DNA of 64,000 nucleotides from Acinetobacter sp. ANC 3929 (lineage in GTDB: Bacteria; Pseudomonadota; Gammaproteobacteria; Pseudomonadales; Moraxellaceae): NCBI RefSeq assembly GCF_000369405.1, contig NZ_KB850000.1:248001-312000 (forward strand), given 5' to 3'. A program made the position numbers and the translations under genes. Shown here one piece after another: positions 10,194 to 20,259 of the stretch. The notes under the pieces are model-generated. The model was not told the DNA's origin. It ran no database searches and worked only from the letters and a program-made list of their open reading frames with translations. Positions within the stretch are counted from its first letter, which is position 1, and the number at the start of each line of letters is the position of its first letter.

Positions 10194-11474
10194 TTAAGCA
10201 CGTACACTGCTTTCGCCATGTTCACGATCTAAACCAAAAGCTGTATGTAAACAACGAACTGCTAGCTCTAGGTAATTTTCTTCAATGATCACGGAAATCT
10301 TAATTTCTGATGTAGAAATCATGAGAATATTAATGCTTTCTTCAGCCAATGCGGTAAACATTTTGCTTGCTACACCAGCATGAGAACGCATACCTACACC
10401 AACGATAGACACTTTTACGATGTCATCACGTGTAACAACTTCACAACCTTCGATACTGTTGGCAGTTTGATCTAAAATTGCTTTTGCTTTTGCTAAGTCA
10501 TTACGATTTACAGTAAAAGTAAAATCAGTTGTGCCATCTTCTTCAACATTTTGGATTATCATATCCACTTCAATGTTTGCATCACTGATTGGTGACAAGA
10601 TTTTAGAGGCAATACCCGGTTCGTCAGGAACACCCAAAATTGTTAATTTTGCTTCGTCACGGTTAAATGCAATACCTGCGATGATTGGTTGTTCCATGTC
10701 GTCTTCTGCCTCAGTCGTAATTAGTGTGCCTACGTTTTGTTTGAAATCTTCATCAAATGCGCCATCGTCATCATTATCAAAACTTGATAACACGCGTAAC
10801 GGAACTTGATATTTGCCTGCGAATTCAACAGAGCGAATTTGTAAAACTTTTGAACCTAAAGATGCCATTTCAAGCATTTCTTCAAAAGAAATACGATCAA
10901 TTTTCTTCGCTTTTGGTGCAACACGCGGGTCAGTGGTGTAAACACCATCAACATCGGTATAAATTTGGCATTCATCCGCTTTTAATGCTGCTGCAAGTGC
11001 AACACCAGATGTATCAGAACCGCCACGACCTAGAGTTGTGATATTGCCATTGGCATCAAAACCTTGGAAACCAGCAACAACAATGACACGACCAGCATCT
11101 AAATCATTGCTCATCACATCTGTATCAATCGATTCGATACGTGCTTTGGTGAAAGCGCTGTCCGTTTTAATACCAACTTGACGACCTGTATATGATTTAG
11201 CTTCTACACCAATTGAATTCAGTGCCATCGCTAACATGGAAATCGTTACTTGTTCACCCGTTGACACCATTTGATCTAATTCACGTGGGTCAGGGGTGCT
11301 GGTAATGGCTTTGGCAAGCGCAAGTAAGCGGTTGGTTTCACCACTCATTGCTGATACAACCACGACCACCTTGTGACCATGATCATGCCAACGCTTGACA
11401 CGATGAGCAACATTTAAAATGCGCTCAGGAGTACCCATAGAGGTACCGCCATATTTTTGAACGATTAATGCCAT
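10194..11474 (-). CDS. lysC: Aspartokinase
   Basis: A 426-residue aspartate kinase making aspartyl phosphate, the first step to lysine, threonine, methionine and diaminopimelate. The kinase domain starts VQKYGGTSMGTPERI and carries GRGGSDTSGVALAAAL and the TTDPRVAPKAKKI block. Two C-terminal ACT domains (from about residue 265, with VPDEPGIASKILSPI, and from about 350, with VGVGMRSHAGVASKMF) are the sites of feedback inhibition by lysine and/or threonine. Length matches the alpha subunit of Pseudomonas-type enzymes; an internal in-frame start for a beta subunit is possible but was not tested. It is 66 bp downstream of alaS and may be read from the same promoter. Confidence 0.96.
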   Translation of the reverse strand: MALIVQKYGGTSMGTPERILNVAHRVKRWHDHGHKVVVVVSAMSGETNRLLALAKAITSTPDPRELDQMVSTGEQVTISMLAMALNSIGVEAKSYTGRQVGIKTDSAFTKARIESIDTDVMSNDLDAGRVIVVAGFQGFDANGNITTLGRGGSDTSGVALAAALKADECQIYTDVDGVYTTDPRVAPKAKKIDRISFEEMLEMASLGSKVLQIRSVEFAGKYQVPLRVLSSFDNDDDGAFDEDFKQNVGTLITTEAEDDMEQPIIAGIAFNRDEAKLTILGVPDEPGIASKILSPISDANIEVDMIIQNVEEDGTTDFTFTVNRNDLAKAKAILDQTANSIEGCEVVTRDDIVKVSIVGVGMRSHAGVASKMFTALAEESINILMISTSEIKISVIIEENYLELAVRCLHTAFGLDREHGESSVRA

Positions 11475-11493
11475 AGTTGTTCCATATAAGCCA

Positions 11494-11517
11494 TGACCCT
11501 GAGAGGCATCAGGGTCA
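11494..11517 (-). promoter_or_regulatory. Hairpin between alaS and lysC
   Basis: TGACCCTGA and TCAGGGTCA form a perfect nine-pair stem with a six-base loop, 20 bases before the lysC start. No T tract follows on the minus strand, so it is not a plain terminator. It may shield or space the lysC ribosome site or stabilise a processed mRNA end. Confidence 0.45.
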
Positions 11518-11540
11518 GTTACACAAAAGTGAAGTTTTTA

Positions 11541-14216
11541 TTATTGCTCAAGCCAAGCAGGTAATGTTGCGATGACTTGATCAAACTTCTCGTTAAGTGG
11601 CGCGCCACCTTGTGCTAAGTCAGGTTTACCACCACCTTTACCACCAAGCTCTTGAGCTAAATGTTTGATGATGTCACCTGCTTTTAGAGTTGCAGCGTAT
11701 TGTTTAGCGACAGAAGCGATTAAACTTACTTTATCACCTTCAACACCAGCTAAAATAATGACTGCATCTTCTAATTTTGATTTTACGCTGTCATGAAGAT
11801 TGCGTAATGATTTGGCATCTAAACCTTTTACTGATGTGATAAGCGTTTGACGGCCAGCAATTTCTTTCACTTGATCTAAAAGTTCAGCTGCTTGGAAGCT
11901 AGCTAACTTTTGATTCAGTTGTTCGATTTGCTTTTGTAGGCTAGAAGCAGTTTCAACAATTGCTTCAACTTTATCTACAGTTTGGTCTTTTTGCGCTTTC
12001 AACAAACCGTTAATGATTTGGATATCGGTTTCTGCTTTTTGAACCACTTCAAGCGCTTTAGTGCCAGTTACGGCTTCAATACGACGAACGCCCGCAGCGA
12101 CACCACCTTCAGAAGTGATTTTGAACAAGCCAATATCACCCGTGCGCTTAACGTGAATACCGCCACAAAGTTCGATAGAGAAGTTTTTCTCTTCAATCAC
12201 AGACCCCATAGACAGTACGCGAACTTCTTCACCGTACTTTTCGCCGAACAGCATCATTGCGCCTTTGGCTTTTGCAGATTCAATATCCAGCAATTCAGTC
12301 GTTACAGGGCTGTTGGCAATCACTTCAGCATTGACTAAACGCTCAATCTGTTGCAACTGTTCAAATGGAACAGGTTGGTCATTGGCAAAGTCGAAACGTA
12401 AAATATCACTCGCAACCAAAGAACCTTTCTGTTGAACATGTTCACCAAGAATTTGGCGCAAAGCAGCATGTAGAAGGTGAGTGGCAGAGTGATTACGTGC
12501 GGTTGCTGCACGAATATCTGCTTTAACGGTTGCTTCAACATTTTGAGTCGCCTTCAGACTACCCATGGTCACGATACCTTGATGGACAAAAGCACCACCA
12601 GATTTTTTAGTATCTTGAACTTCGAAGATACCTGTATCGTTTTTGAAGATACCTGTATCACCGATTTGGCCACCGCTTTCCGCGTAGAAAGGGGTTTGGT
12701 TCAATACGATAAGGGCTTCATCACCTTCATTGATTTCATCAACTTGAACGCCATCTTTATAGATCGCAACAATTTGACCCTGACCTTGAGTTGCGTCATA
12801 GCCATCGAATTGAGTTTCACCTTCAACTTTTACGATGCTGTTATAGTCAACTGCAAACTTACCTGCATCACGTGCACGCTGACGTTGTGCTGCCATTTCA
12901 ACTTCAAAACCAGCTTCGTCAATCGTAAGATCACGTTCACGCGCGATGTCAGCAGTTAAATCTGTTGGGAAACCATAAGTATCATAAAGCTTAAATACAG
13001 TTTCACCAGGAATAACATTGCCTTTCAGTTGAGCCAATTCACCTTCAAGTAATTTCAGGCCTTGCTCAAGTGTTTTCGCAAATTGCTCTTCTTCTTTAAG
13101 TAGTTGCGCTTCAATGCGTGCTTGCTGTGCAGCAAGTTCAGGATAGGCTTCACCCATGACTTCAATCAGCGGTTGCAACATCTTGTAGAAGAACGAACCT
13201 GTTGCACCCAATTTGTTGCCGTGACGTACTGCACGACGAATGATACGACGCAACACATAGCCACGACCTTCATTTGAAGGGTTTACACCATCGGCAATCA
13301 AGAATGAACATGAACGTGCATGGTCTGCAATGACTTTTAAAGATGCAGGATATTCAACTGGTTTATTTTGAGCTTTCGCTTCAGCTTCAATTGCAGTGGT
13401 ATCTAGACCAATAATTTCAGCTGCCGCTTTTAATAAGTGTTGGAACAGGTCAATTTCGTAGTTTGAATTAACATGTTGCAAAACAGCAGAAATACGCTCC
13501 AAGCCCATACCTGTATCAACAGAAGGTGCTGGAAGAGGGTGCATCACACCATCCGCAGTACGGTTGAACTGCATGAATACATTGTTCCAGATTTCGATGA
13601 AACGATCGCCATCTTCTTGTGGTGTACCTGGTAAACCACCCCAAATGTGATCGCCATGGTCAAAGAAAATTTCAGAACATGGACCACAAGGACCTGTATC
13701 ACCCATTGCCCAGAAGTTATCTGATGCGTATTTTCCGCCTTTGTTATCGCCGATACGGATAATACGATCCGCATCTAAGCCAATTTCTTTATTCCAGATT
13801 TCAAATGCTTCATCATCGGTATGATAAACCGTTGCATATAAACGATCTTTTGGTAGTGCTAACCATTGTTCACTGGTTAAGAAATCCCAAGCGAATTTCA
13901 ACGCATCGCGTTTGAAGTAATCACCAAAAGAGAAGTTACCCAACATTTCAAAGAAGGTGTGGTGACGTGCGGTATAACCGACGTTGTCGAGGTCGTTGTG
14001 CTTACCGCCTGCACGGACACATTTTTGTGATGAAACTGCGCGTACATAGTCGCGTTTTTCTAAACCTAAGAAACAATCTTTAAACTGGTTCATACCAGCA
14101 TTGGTAAACAGCAAAGTTGGGTCGTTGGCAGGAACGAGAGAACTCGAAGCAACACGTGTATGGCCTTGCGATTCGAAATAACGCAAAAAGGCTTCACGGA
14201 TTTCAGCTGATGTCAT
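11541..14216 (-). CDS. alaS: Alanyl-tRNA synthetase
   Basis: Charges tRNA-Ala. Catalytic class II domain from [19 protein letters not shown] onward with the [15 protein letters not shown] and [21 protein letters not shown] motifs; the editing domain carries [12 protein letters not shown] and [13 protein letters not shown] (zinc-type ligands); a C-terminal domain ends [15 protein letters not shown] use the ATG at 14216 (891 residues) because it matches the conserved family start. In-frame GTG at 14231 and TTG at 14237 lie closer to a GGAG sequence, so up to seven more residues are possible. Length is otherwise normal. It leads the alaS-lysC-csrA group. Confidence 0.97.
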   Translation of the reverse strand: MTSAEIREAFLRYFESQGHTRVASSSLVPANDPTLLFTNAGMNQFKDCFLGLEKRDYVRAVSSQKCVRAGGKHNDLDNVGYTARHHTFFEMLGNFSFGDYFKRDALKFAWDFLTSEQWLALPKDRLYATVYHTDDEAFEIWNKEIGLDADRIIRIGDNKGGKYASDNFWAMGDTGPCGPCSEIFFDHGDHIWGGLPGTPQEDGDRFIEIWNNVFMQFNRTADGVMHPLPAPSVDTGMGLERISAVLQHVNSNYEIDLFQHLLKAAAEIIGLDTTAIEAEAKAQNKPVEYPASLKVIADHARSCSFLIADGVNPSNEGRGYVLRRIIRRAVRHGNKLGATGSFFYKMLQPLIEVMGEAYPELAAQQARIEAQLLKEEEQFAKTLEQGLKLLEGELAQLKGNVIPGETVFKLYDTYGFPTDLTADIARERDLTIDEAGFEVEMAAQRQRARDAGKFAVDYNSIVKVEGETQFDGYDATQGQGQIVAIYKDGVQVDEINEGDEALIVLNQTPFYAESGGQIGDTGIFKNDTGIFEVQDTKKSGGAFVHQGIVTMGSLKATQNVEATVKADIRAATARNHSATHLLHAALRQILGEHVQQKGSLVASDILRFDFANDQPVPFEQLQQIERLVNAEVIANSPVTTELLDIESAKAKGAMMLFGEKYGEEVRVLSMGSVIEEKNFSIELCGGIHVKRTGDIGLFKITSEGGVAAGVRRIEAVTGTKALEVVQKAETDIQIINGLLKAQKDQTVDKVEAIVETASSLQKQIEQLNQKLASFQAAELLDQVKEIAGRQTLITSVKGLDAKSLRNLHDSVKSKLEDAVIILAGVEGDKVSLIASVAKQYAATLKAGDIIKHLAQELGGKGGGKPDLAQGGAPLNEKFDQVIATLPAWLEQ

Positions 14217-14338
14217 AAAGCGAGTACTCACAACCAAGACACTCCATAATTTTGAATTTGGCTATATGCAACAAAGTCCGTTGTTTTTGATGTTCTACAA
14301 TCGAACCCATTGCGTGGCATAGATTTTAAAGGTGCTAA

Positions 14339-14367
14339 ATTATAACGGAAAATACGCCCCTCACCAA
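14339..14367 (-). promoter_or_regulatory. Candidate alaS promoter
   Basis: On the minus strand TTGGTG and a perfect TATAAT are separated by 17 bases, about 120 bp before alaS. The -35 matches the consensus only at its first three bases. Confidence 0.45.
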
Positions 14368-14488
14368 CGATTTTACAAGCAATATCATATAAAACTGTGT
14401 TTAAGCTAAAAATCTATATTCAACAACGCGCTTGATGTTTTACCATATAGCATAGAAAAGATGATGTTTTTATGAATAAGGACCCTAC

Positions 14489-15514
14489 ATGCAACGTATC
14501 GCTATCAATGGATTTGGTCGAATTGGTCGAAATGTATTACGTGCATGGTTTGAAAGTCCAAAACAGTTTCAATTTGAAATCGTTGCCATCAATGACATTG
14601 CCGATGTGCAAACTTTGGTGCATTTGTTCAAGTACGACACCACACATGGTCGTTTTGCAGGACAAGTTCAAATTCTGATTGAAAATGAACATATTTTTCT
14701 CAGTATTCAGTCTAATCAGCGTCAATTAAAGCTACAGGTTTTTAAGCAGGCTCAGCCTGAGTTATTGCCTTGGGCAGACTTAAACATAGATGTGGTGTTG
14801 GAATGTACGGGTTTATTCCGTTCACGTGCTGACGCAACTCGCCATGTTGAAGCAGGCGCGAAGCGTGTCATTATCGGTGCAGCGCCTTTTGATTCAGTTG
14901 ATGCCGCCATTGTCTATGGCGTCAATCATGCTGAAGTAAAAGCCACAGATCAAATTATCTCCAGTGTGTCTTGTACGACTCAAGCTTTGGTTCCCTTGGT
15001 CAAAATTATTGATGATGCTTTTGGTATTGATACGGCATTAATGACAGAAATCCATGCAGTCACAGCAGATCAATCGGTATTAGATCATGCTCATCGGGAT
15101 TTACGTCGTGCACGCGCGTCAGGTCAAAATATAATTCCAACCACATCGAGTGCCTTGGGTGCATTAAAACAGGTTATGCCAAAAATGGAGGATCGTATCG
15201 ATGGTTATTCGATTCGCGTACCGACCATTAATGTGGCTGCGATTGATTTAAGTTTTGTTTCGCATTCACCCATTAGCGTGCACAAAGTGAATGAAGTTTT
15301 GAGTAAAGCAGCTCAGTTTGATTATGCACAGATTATGCAAGTGACGGATGAAGATCTCGTTTCAAGTGATTTTAATCATTCGCCATATTCATTGATCGTC
15401 GATTTAACACAAACCATGGTGGTGGGACATCAAGCGAAAGTATTTGCGTGGTATGATAATGAATGGGGATATGCAAATCGTTTACTGGATTTGTGTGAAT
15501 CATTTTGTGATTAA
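14489..15514 (+). CDS. Glyceraldehyde-3-phosphate / erythrose-4-phosphate dehydrogenase-like protein
   Basis: A 341-residue NAD(P)-dependent dehydrogenase of the GAPDH family: N-terminal Rossmann motif INGFGRIGRN, catalytic domain with Cys162 in SVSCTT, His189 in EIHAVTADQ, DLRRARASGQNIIPTTSSA, and the C-terminal WYDNEWGYANR. The usual SCTTN is SCTTQ here, so a normally conserved asparagine after the active cysteine is glutamine. It could act in gluconeogenesis or, as an Epd-type enzyme, in the erythrose-4-phosphate branch to pyridoxal phosphate; sequence alone does not decide. AAGGA stands six bases before the ATG. It is divergent from alaS. Confidence 0.85.
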   Translation: MQRIAINGFGRIGRNVLRAWFESPKQFQFEIVAINDIADVQTLVHLFKYDTTHGRFAGQVQILIENEHIFLSIQSNQRQLKLQVFKQAQPELLPWADLNIDVVLECTGLFRSRADATRHVEAGAKRVIIGAAPFDSVDAAIVYGVNHAEVKATDQIISSVSCTTQALVPLVKIIDDAFGIDTALMTEIHAVTADQSVLDHAHRDLRRARASGQNIIPTTSSALGALKQVMPKMEDRIDGYSIRVPTINVAAIDLSFVSHSPISVHKVNEVLSKAAQFDYAQIMQVTDEDLVSSDFNHSPYSLIVDLTQTMVVGHQAKVFAWYDNEWGYANRLLDLCESFCD

Positions 15515-15555
15515 TTGTTTAATAAAATATAAAAAATAATGTGGAGTAATAGTTA

Positions 15556-15870
15556 ATGTTGATTTGGGGATTTATTGCTGTTTTATTGGCGGCGGTTGTG
15601 TTTTTGTTCTGGTTGCAGTTTAAAAATGTAGAAGTACAAAACCAAGATGTTCAAGTTATGCAACTTGAGGAAAAAGTTGTGCATTTAGAACTGCATCTGA
15701 AAAAGAGTTTGGAAATCATGCAGGATTTAGCAAAAAAAATGCATGTGCAACAGGAAGTGCTTGATAGAACTGTGGCCAATATTGCGGCTTTAGAAAAGCA
15801 AAATGTTGAGTTGGTGAATGTGTTGGAGGTATTGATACAGACACCTAAAATTTTTAAAGATGATAGCTAA
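15556..15870 (+). CDS. Membrane-anchored coiled-coil protein, function unknown
   Basis: A 104-residue protein with one N-terminal membrane segment (about residues 2-21) followed by a long helix rich in leucine and valine heptads (LEEKVVHLELHLKKSLEIM and on to residue 95), which should form a coiled coil in the cytoplasm or periplasm. GGAG precedes the ATG. It follows the GAPDH-like gene by 41 bp on the same strand and is probably cotranscribed. I recognise no named family; the layout recalls small cell-envelope scaffold proteins, but that is only a resemblance. Confidence 0.65.
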   Translation: MLIWGFIAVLLAAVVFLFWLQFKNVEVQNQDVQVMQLEEKVVHLELHLKKSLEIMQDLAKKMHVQQEVLDRTVANIAALEKQNVELVNVLEVLIQTPKIFKDDS

Positions 15871-16008
15871 ATTTAAAATTTGAATCTTGAGACTTAGTGT
15901 TGAATAGTAAGAATAAGCTCATTTGTAGGATTATGTGGAGCAGAGCCCAATGTAGAACTTAAATAGGTTCTATTTTATATAATATTAATAACAATAAGGG
16001 GGATTAAA

Positions 16009-16815
16009 TTGATCAATATAAATGGGAAGACAAAGCTAATTGCTTTAATTGGTGATCCGATTGAAAAAGCTAAAACGCCAGAGTTGATGAATCAATTATT
16101 AGAAGAAAGAGGATTGCTGGGAGAATATATTGCAATTGGTTTTCACATATCCCCAGAACATTTAAAGGACGCAATAGAAGGCATCAAAAAAATTCATAAC
16201 TTTGTTGGAGCAGTTGTGACCATGCCACACAAACAGCAGATTATTTCTTTAATTGATTCATGTGAAAGTGAAGTAAAGTTTATCGAAGCATGCAATCTAA
16301 TCTACCGTCAGCCAGATGCAAGTTTGCATGGATATAACTTTGATGGAGTTGGTTTTGTAGCAGGTCTGAAAAGCAACGGATATGTATTGAAAAATAAGCG
16401 CTGCGTTTTGATGGGGGCTGGCGGAGCTGCTTCGGCAATTGCATATGCCTTATTGGCTGAAGAATGTTTGGAACTCAATATTTTGAATCGCTCTCATGAA
16501 CGGGCAGAAAAATTAAAACATCATCTACTAGAGGCGAAATTTAAAAATATTACGATCAAAATTAATGAAAAAGTGGTTGAGCATTTTGATCTGCTTATTA
16601 ATGCAACTCCGCTTGGTATGAATGAAACAGATCCATTGCCAACGACAGAAGATATAATTAAAAAAGCAAAAATGGTAGCTGAATGTGTTGTAACCGTTGA
16701 AAAAACAAAGTTATTAACGCTGGCTGAGCAACACACCCAAATACATTTAGGAAAAGCCATGCTTGAGGGCCAGCTTGGCTTAATGCTTGATTTATTTGTG
16801 AGAGGAAGACGTTGA
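16009..16815 (+). CDS. Shikimate dehydrogenase-like protein (AroE paralogue)
   Basis: A 268-residue oxidoreductase of the shikimate/quinate dehydrogenase family. The start is a TTG at 16009 five bases after a strong GGGGGA ribosome site. Catalytic Lys75 (VVTMPHK), Asn96 (EACNL) and Asp112 (NFDG) are kept, and the nucleotide site GAGGAASAI is clear. The substrate-binding pair that is Ser-x-Ser in true AroE is Ala21 and Thr23 here (EKAKTP), so it is probably an AroE-like paralogue (SdhL/Ael1/RifI-type group) with another substrate or weaker activity. It stands alone, is slightly more AT-rich than its neighbours and uses AGA arginine codons near its end, hinting at later acquisition. Confidence 0.8.
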   Translation: MININGKTKLIALIGDPIEKAKTPELMNQLLEERGLLGEYIAIGFHISPEHLKDAIEGIKKIHNFVGAVVTMPHKQQIISLIDSCESEVKFIEACNLIYRQPDASLHGYNFDGVGFVAGLKSNGYVLKNKRCVLMGAGGAASAIAYALLAEECLELNILNRSHERAEKLKHHLLEAKFKNITIKINEKVVEHFDLLINATPLGMNETDPLPTTEDIIKKAKMVAECVVTVEKTKLLTLAEQHTQIHLGKAMLEGQLGLMLDLFVRGRR

Positions 16816-16902
16816 AAAAAAAGATTTTAAAATTTATAAGGCGAAATGCATATTAGTCCAAATTTCCTGTGCATGGTCTTAACTATCGTGTTAGACTTAG
16901 AG

Positions 16903-16928
16903 AAATCGGGCGTACTCCCGATTTTTTT
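16903..16928 (+). terminator. Intrinsic terminator between the AroE-like gene and hisZ
   Basis: AAATCGGG and CCCGATTT pair around CGTACT, followed by further T. It lies 88 bp after the AroE-like stop. Confidence 0.88.
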
Positions 16929-16984
16929 ATGTGGTTGCTTTTTGTGTGGATGCTTCCACATTGAACAGATTTTAGGTTTGGAAC

Positions 16985-18151
16985 ATGGCCATTTCAGAGA
17001 CATGGTTGCTCCCTGACGGGGTAGCAGATGTATTGCCAGAACAAGCGCAAGTTGTTGAAACATTGCGTCGAGAAGCTTTAGATTTCCTCGCAGTTCGAGG
17101 TTATCAATTGGTGTATACGCCATTTATTGAATACATCGAATCGCTCTCTCTACTTTCAGAATCTAATCAAGATTTAGATTTAGTCACTTTCAAAGTTATT
17201 GATCAACTATCTGGCCGTTTACTCGGTGTGCGTGCGGATATGACTCCGCAAGTTGCGCGTATAGATGCTCATGTTAGACCAATTGAAGGTGTGGCACGTT
17301 ATTGCTATGCAGGTTCAGTCTTGCATACCAAACCACAGAATTTCAATGCAACTCGTGCGCCTTTACAGTTAGGTGCGGAGTTGTATGGTCATGATAGCAT
17401 CGAAGCAGATGTTGAAATGATCAACGTCATGTTGGCGTTAATTGAGCATACCCATACTTTAGAGGGTGCGCATTTAGATTTAGGTCATGTTGGTTTATTC
17501 CGTAGTCTGGTTAAACGCGCGGGCTTAAATAAAAATACTGAAAGTGAACTTTCTGATTTATATCAGCGTAAAGCTTTCCCTGAGTTAGAAGAATTCACTC
17601 AAGATTTAGCGATGGGTGCGGATTTTTATGCTTTAGGTCGCTATGCAAGTGACTTGAATGCATTAGAAACGCATTTAAGCCAAGATATTCTAAATGATGC
17701 AGATTTCAAAAACGCATTAGATGCTTTGAAATCTACATTAGCACAAATCCAATCCCGTTGGTCGAATCTGAATATTGGGATAGATGTGGTTGAATTACGC
17801 AGCTATCACTATCACACAGGTTTGATGTATGCCATTTACGCACCGAATCGTGCGGCACCACTGGCTCAAGGTGGTCGTTATGATGGTATTGGTGAGCATT
17901 TTGGACGTGCGCGTCCAGCAACTGGATTTAGTTGCGACTTATATGCTTTAGGCGCGACACAGTTTGTAGAAATTGAAACTGTGGTTGCACCGAAAGGCAA
18001 TGATCAAGATTTATTAAATGCAATTGCAGAGGTGCGTGGCAAAGGCTCACGTGTGGTGCAGTTGTTGGGTAATGATGATTTAAGCTCAGTGCCTTATGCG
18101 ACCCATCAGTTGGTGTCTCAAAACGGGCAGTGGGTGATTGAAAAAATTTAA
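16985..18151 (+). CDS. hisZ: ATP phosphoribosyltransferase regulatory subunit HisZ
   Basis: A 388-residue class II histidyl-tRNA synthetase-like protein lacking tRNA charging. It forms the short-form ATP phosphoribosyltransferase with HisG and makes it sensitive to histidine. Seen are the LPDGVADVLPEQAQ start, VRADMTPQVARIDAH (motif 2-like), YCYAGSVLHTKP and AQGGRYDGIGEHFGRARPATGFS (motif 3 region); it lacks the C-terminal anticodon-binding domain of HisS, as expected for HisZ. Length is normal. hisG is not in the window. It lies 59 bp before purA, the conserved order in related gamma-proteobacteria. Confidence 0.94.
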   Translation: MAISETWLLPDGVADVLPEQAQVVETLRREALDFLAVRGYQLVYTPFIEYIESLSLLSESNQDLDLVTFKVIDQLSGRLLGVRADMTPQVARIDAHVRPIEGVARYCYAGSVLHTKPQNFNATRAPLQLGAELYGHDSIEADVEMINVMLALIEHTHTLEGAHLDLGHVGLFRSLVKRAGLNKNTESELSDLYQRKAFPELEEFTQDLAMGADFYALGRYASDLNALETHLSQDILNDADFKNALDALKSTLAQIQSRWSNLNIGIDVVELRSYHYHTGLMYAIYAPNRAAPLAQGGRYDGIGEHFGRARPATGFSCDLYALGATQFVEIETVVAPKGNDQDLLNAIAEVRGKGSRVVQLLGNDDLSSVPYATHQLVSQNGQWVIEKI

Positions 18152-18195
18152 TTGCCAAGTAATTTAAGACTTGGTTTCCAATTTTAACAGCATGA

Positions 18196-19530
<1,335 letters not shown>

Positions 19531-19544
19531 GCTGAATCGGTGAC

Positions 19545-19579
19545 AAAAAGCTCTCAAATTTGATTTGGGAGCTTTTTTT
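19545..19579 (+). terminator. Terminator of purA
   Basis: AAAAAGCTC with CAAAT pairs with ATTTG and GAGCTTTTT through one T-G wobble around a three-base loop, followed by more T. Confidence 0.93.
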
Positions 19580-19609
19580 ATGGCAGTTATTTATAAAAAG
19601 AGATGACAA

Positions 19610-19927
19610 ATGACTTTAAAATTGATTGCTGAAGACTTTATCCAGCCAGACTGTATTGATAGCGTTTTACCGCTTTATCAAGAGCTTATTGAAAAAACTC
19701 GGACCGAAGCAGGATGTGTGGCCTATGATCTTTATCATGATCATAAACAAAAAGGACATTTTGTTTTTATTGAAGAGTGGGTTGATCGTTCAGCATTAGA
19801 GCGACATGTCCAGTCTGAGCATTTTCAGCGTTTAGTGTCTCAAATTGATCAGTATCAAACACAGGCTGGGCGTTTTACCCATTTGCATGGTTTCGAGACA
19901 TTATGGCCAAATAAAGAAGATAAATAA
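19610..19927 (+). CDS. Antibiotic biosynthesis monooxygenase-domain protein (YgiN-like)
   Basis: A 105-residue protein with the ABM ferredoxin-like fold: LIAEDFIQPDCIDSVLPLYQ for the first strand and helix, then TRTEAGCVAYDLYHD and FVFIEEWVDRSALERHVQSEHF, the family core. Members act as small dimeric quinol or aromatic monooxygenases or have no known reaction. GAGATG precedes the ATG. It lies between the purA terminator and a separate small transcription unit, so it is probably monocistronic with a promoter inside the 30-bp gap or reads through from purA. Confidence 0.82.
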   Translation: MTLKLIAEDFIQPDCIDSVLPLYQELIEKTRTEAGCVAYDLYHDHKQKGHFVFIEEWVDRSALERHVQSEHFQRLVSQIDQYQTQAGRFTHLHGFETLWPNKEDK

Positions 19928-19990
19928 TTTAATTTACGATCACCAAACAGTAATAGCAAAAAAACAGCTTTTGATTCCAATCTTTGTTAT

Positions 19991-20019
19991 TTCACAGTCT
20001 AAAAAATCCTCGTTATATT
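19991..20019 (+). promoter_or_regulatory. Strong sigma-70 promoter of a small transcription unit
   Basis: TTCACA and TATATT, each five of six matches to consensus, are separated by exactly 17 bases. Transcription would start near 20026. No long gene follows on this strand before the terminator at 20227. Confidence 0.65.
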
Positions 20020-20048
20020 AGCCTTACGTTCAAACAAAGAGGGTGATA

Positions 20049-20105
20049 ATGATGACGAAAAAGAGAATCCGCTACAATGGCTATGAATTGGCGTGCCGAT
20101 GTTAA
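20049..20105 (+). CDS. Possible 18-residue peptide ORF in the small transcription unit
   Basis: The reading MMTKKRIRYNGYELACRC begins at an ATG-ATG pair four bases after a GAGGGTG ribosome site, placed correctly behind the promoter at 19991-20019. The stop at 20103 overlaps the start of the next small ORF (ATG at 20099), as in coupled genes. It could also be the head of a longer gene broken by a frameshift: skipping one base gives DVKFNQGA before the next stop. I recognise no family. Confidence 0.35.
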   Translation: MMTKKRIRYNGYELACRC

Positions 20106-20227
20106 GTTCAATCAAGGCGCTTAAAAAGGTACAAACCAATTTTGATCAAGGCGGGGAGAGAGGTTGGTTTGAACATTTAAAGAATAATAATACTGAGTGT
20201 TTGATAATAAAATTTATAAAAAATTGA
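20099..20227 (+). CDS. Possible 42-residue ORF overlapping the first peptide
   Basis: This ORF starts at an ATG overlapping the stop of the 18-residue peptide and ends exactly where the terminator begins. The peptide begins MLSSIKALKKVQTNF and contains DQGGERGWFEHLKNNN. It has no ribosome site of its own, so it would depend on coupling. The short repeats FNQGA (another frame) and FDQGG suggest either an internal duplication or decay of one ancestral gene in several frames. Confidence 0.3.
   Translation: MLSSIKALKKVQTNFDQGGERGWFEHLKNNNTECLIIKFIKN
20132..20171 (+). repeat. Inverted repeat inside the small transcription unit
   Basis: CAAACCAA (20132-20139) and TTGGTTTG (20164-20171) are perfectly complementary across 24 bases. 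Nearby ATCAAGGCG occurs twice (20111-20119 and 20145-20153). Such structure is compatible with a small RNA. Confidence 0.5.
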
Positions 20228-20252
20228 AGAGAACCGAAAGGTTCTCTTTTTT
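20227..20252 (+). terminator. Terminator of the small transcription unit
   Basis: AAGAGAACC and GGTTCTCTT pair around a GAAA tetraloop, followed by T. It directly follows the small ORFs on the plus strand and also lies just after the stop of the convergent WYL gene. Confidence 0.85.
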
Positions 20253-20259
20253 ATTGGGA

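Noticed and set aside
11475..11540. Lysine riboswitch before lysC
   Set aside because: The gap to alaS is only 66 bp and holds one nine-pair hairpin; the lysine aptamer is far larger.
12477..12959. 160-codon open frame antisense to alaS
   Set aside because: Cysteine- and phenylalanine-rich translation typical of an antisense shadow; alaS is certain.
20077..20124. Third tiny frame (MAMNWRADVKFNQGA) in the small transcription unit
   Set aside because: It has no ribosome site of its own and lies wholly across the two better-placed small ORFs; kept only as a hint of a frameshifted ancestor.
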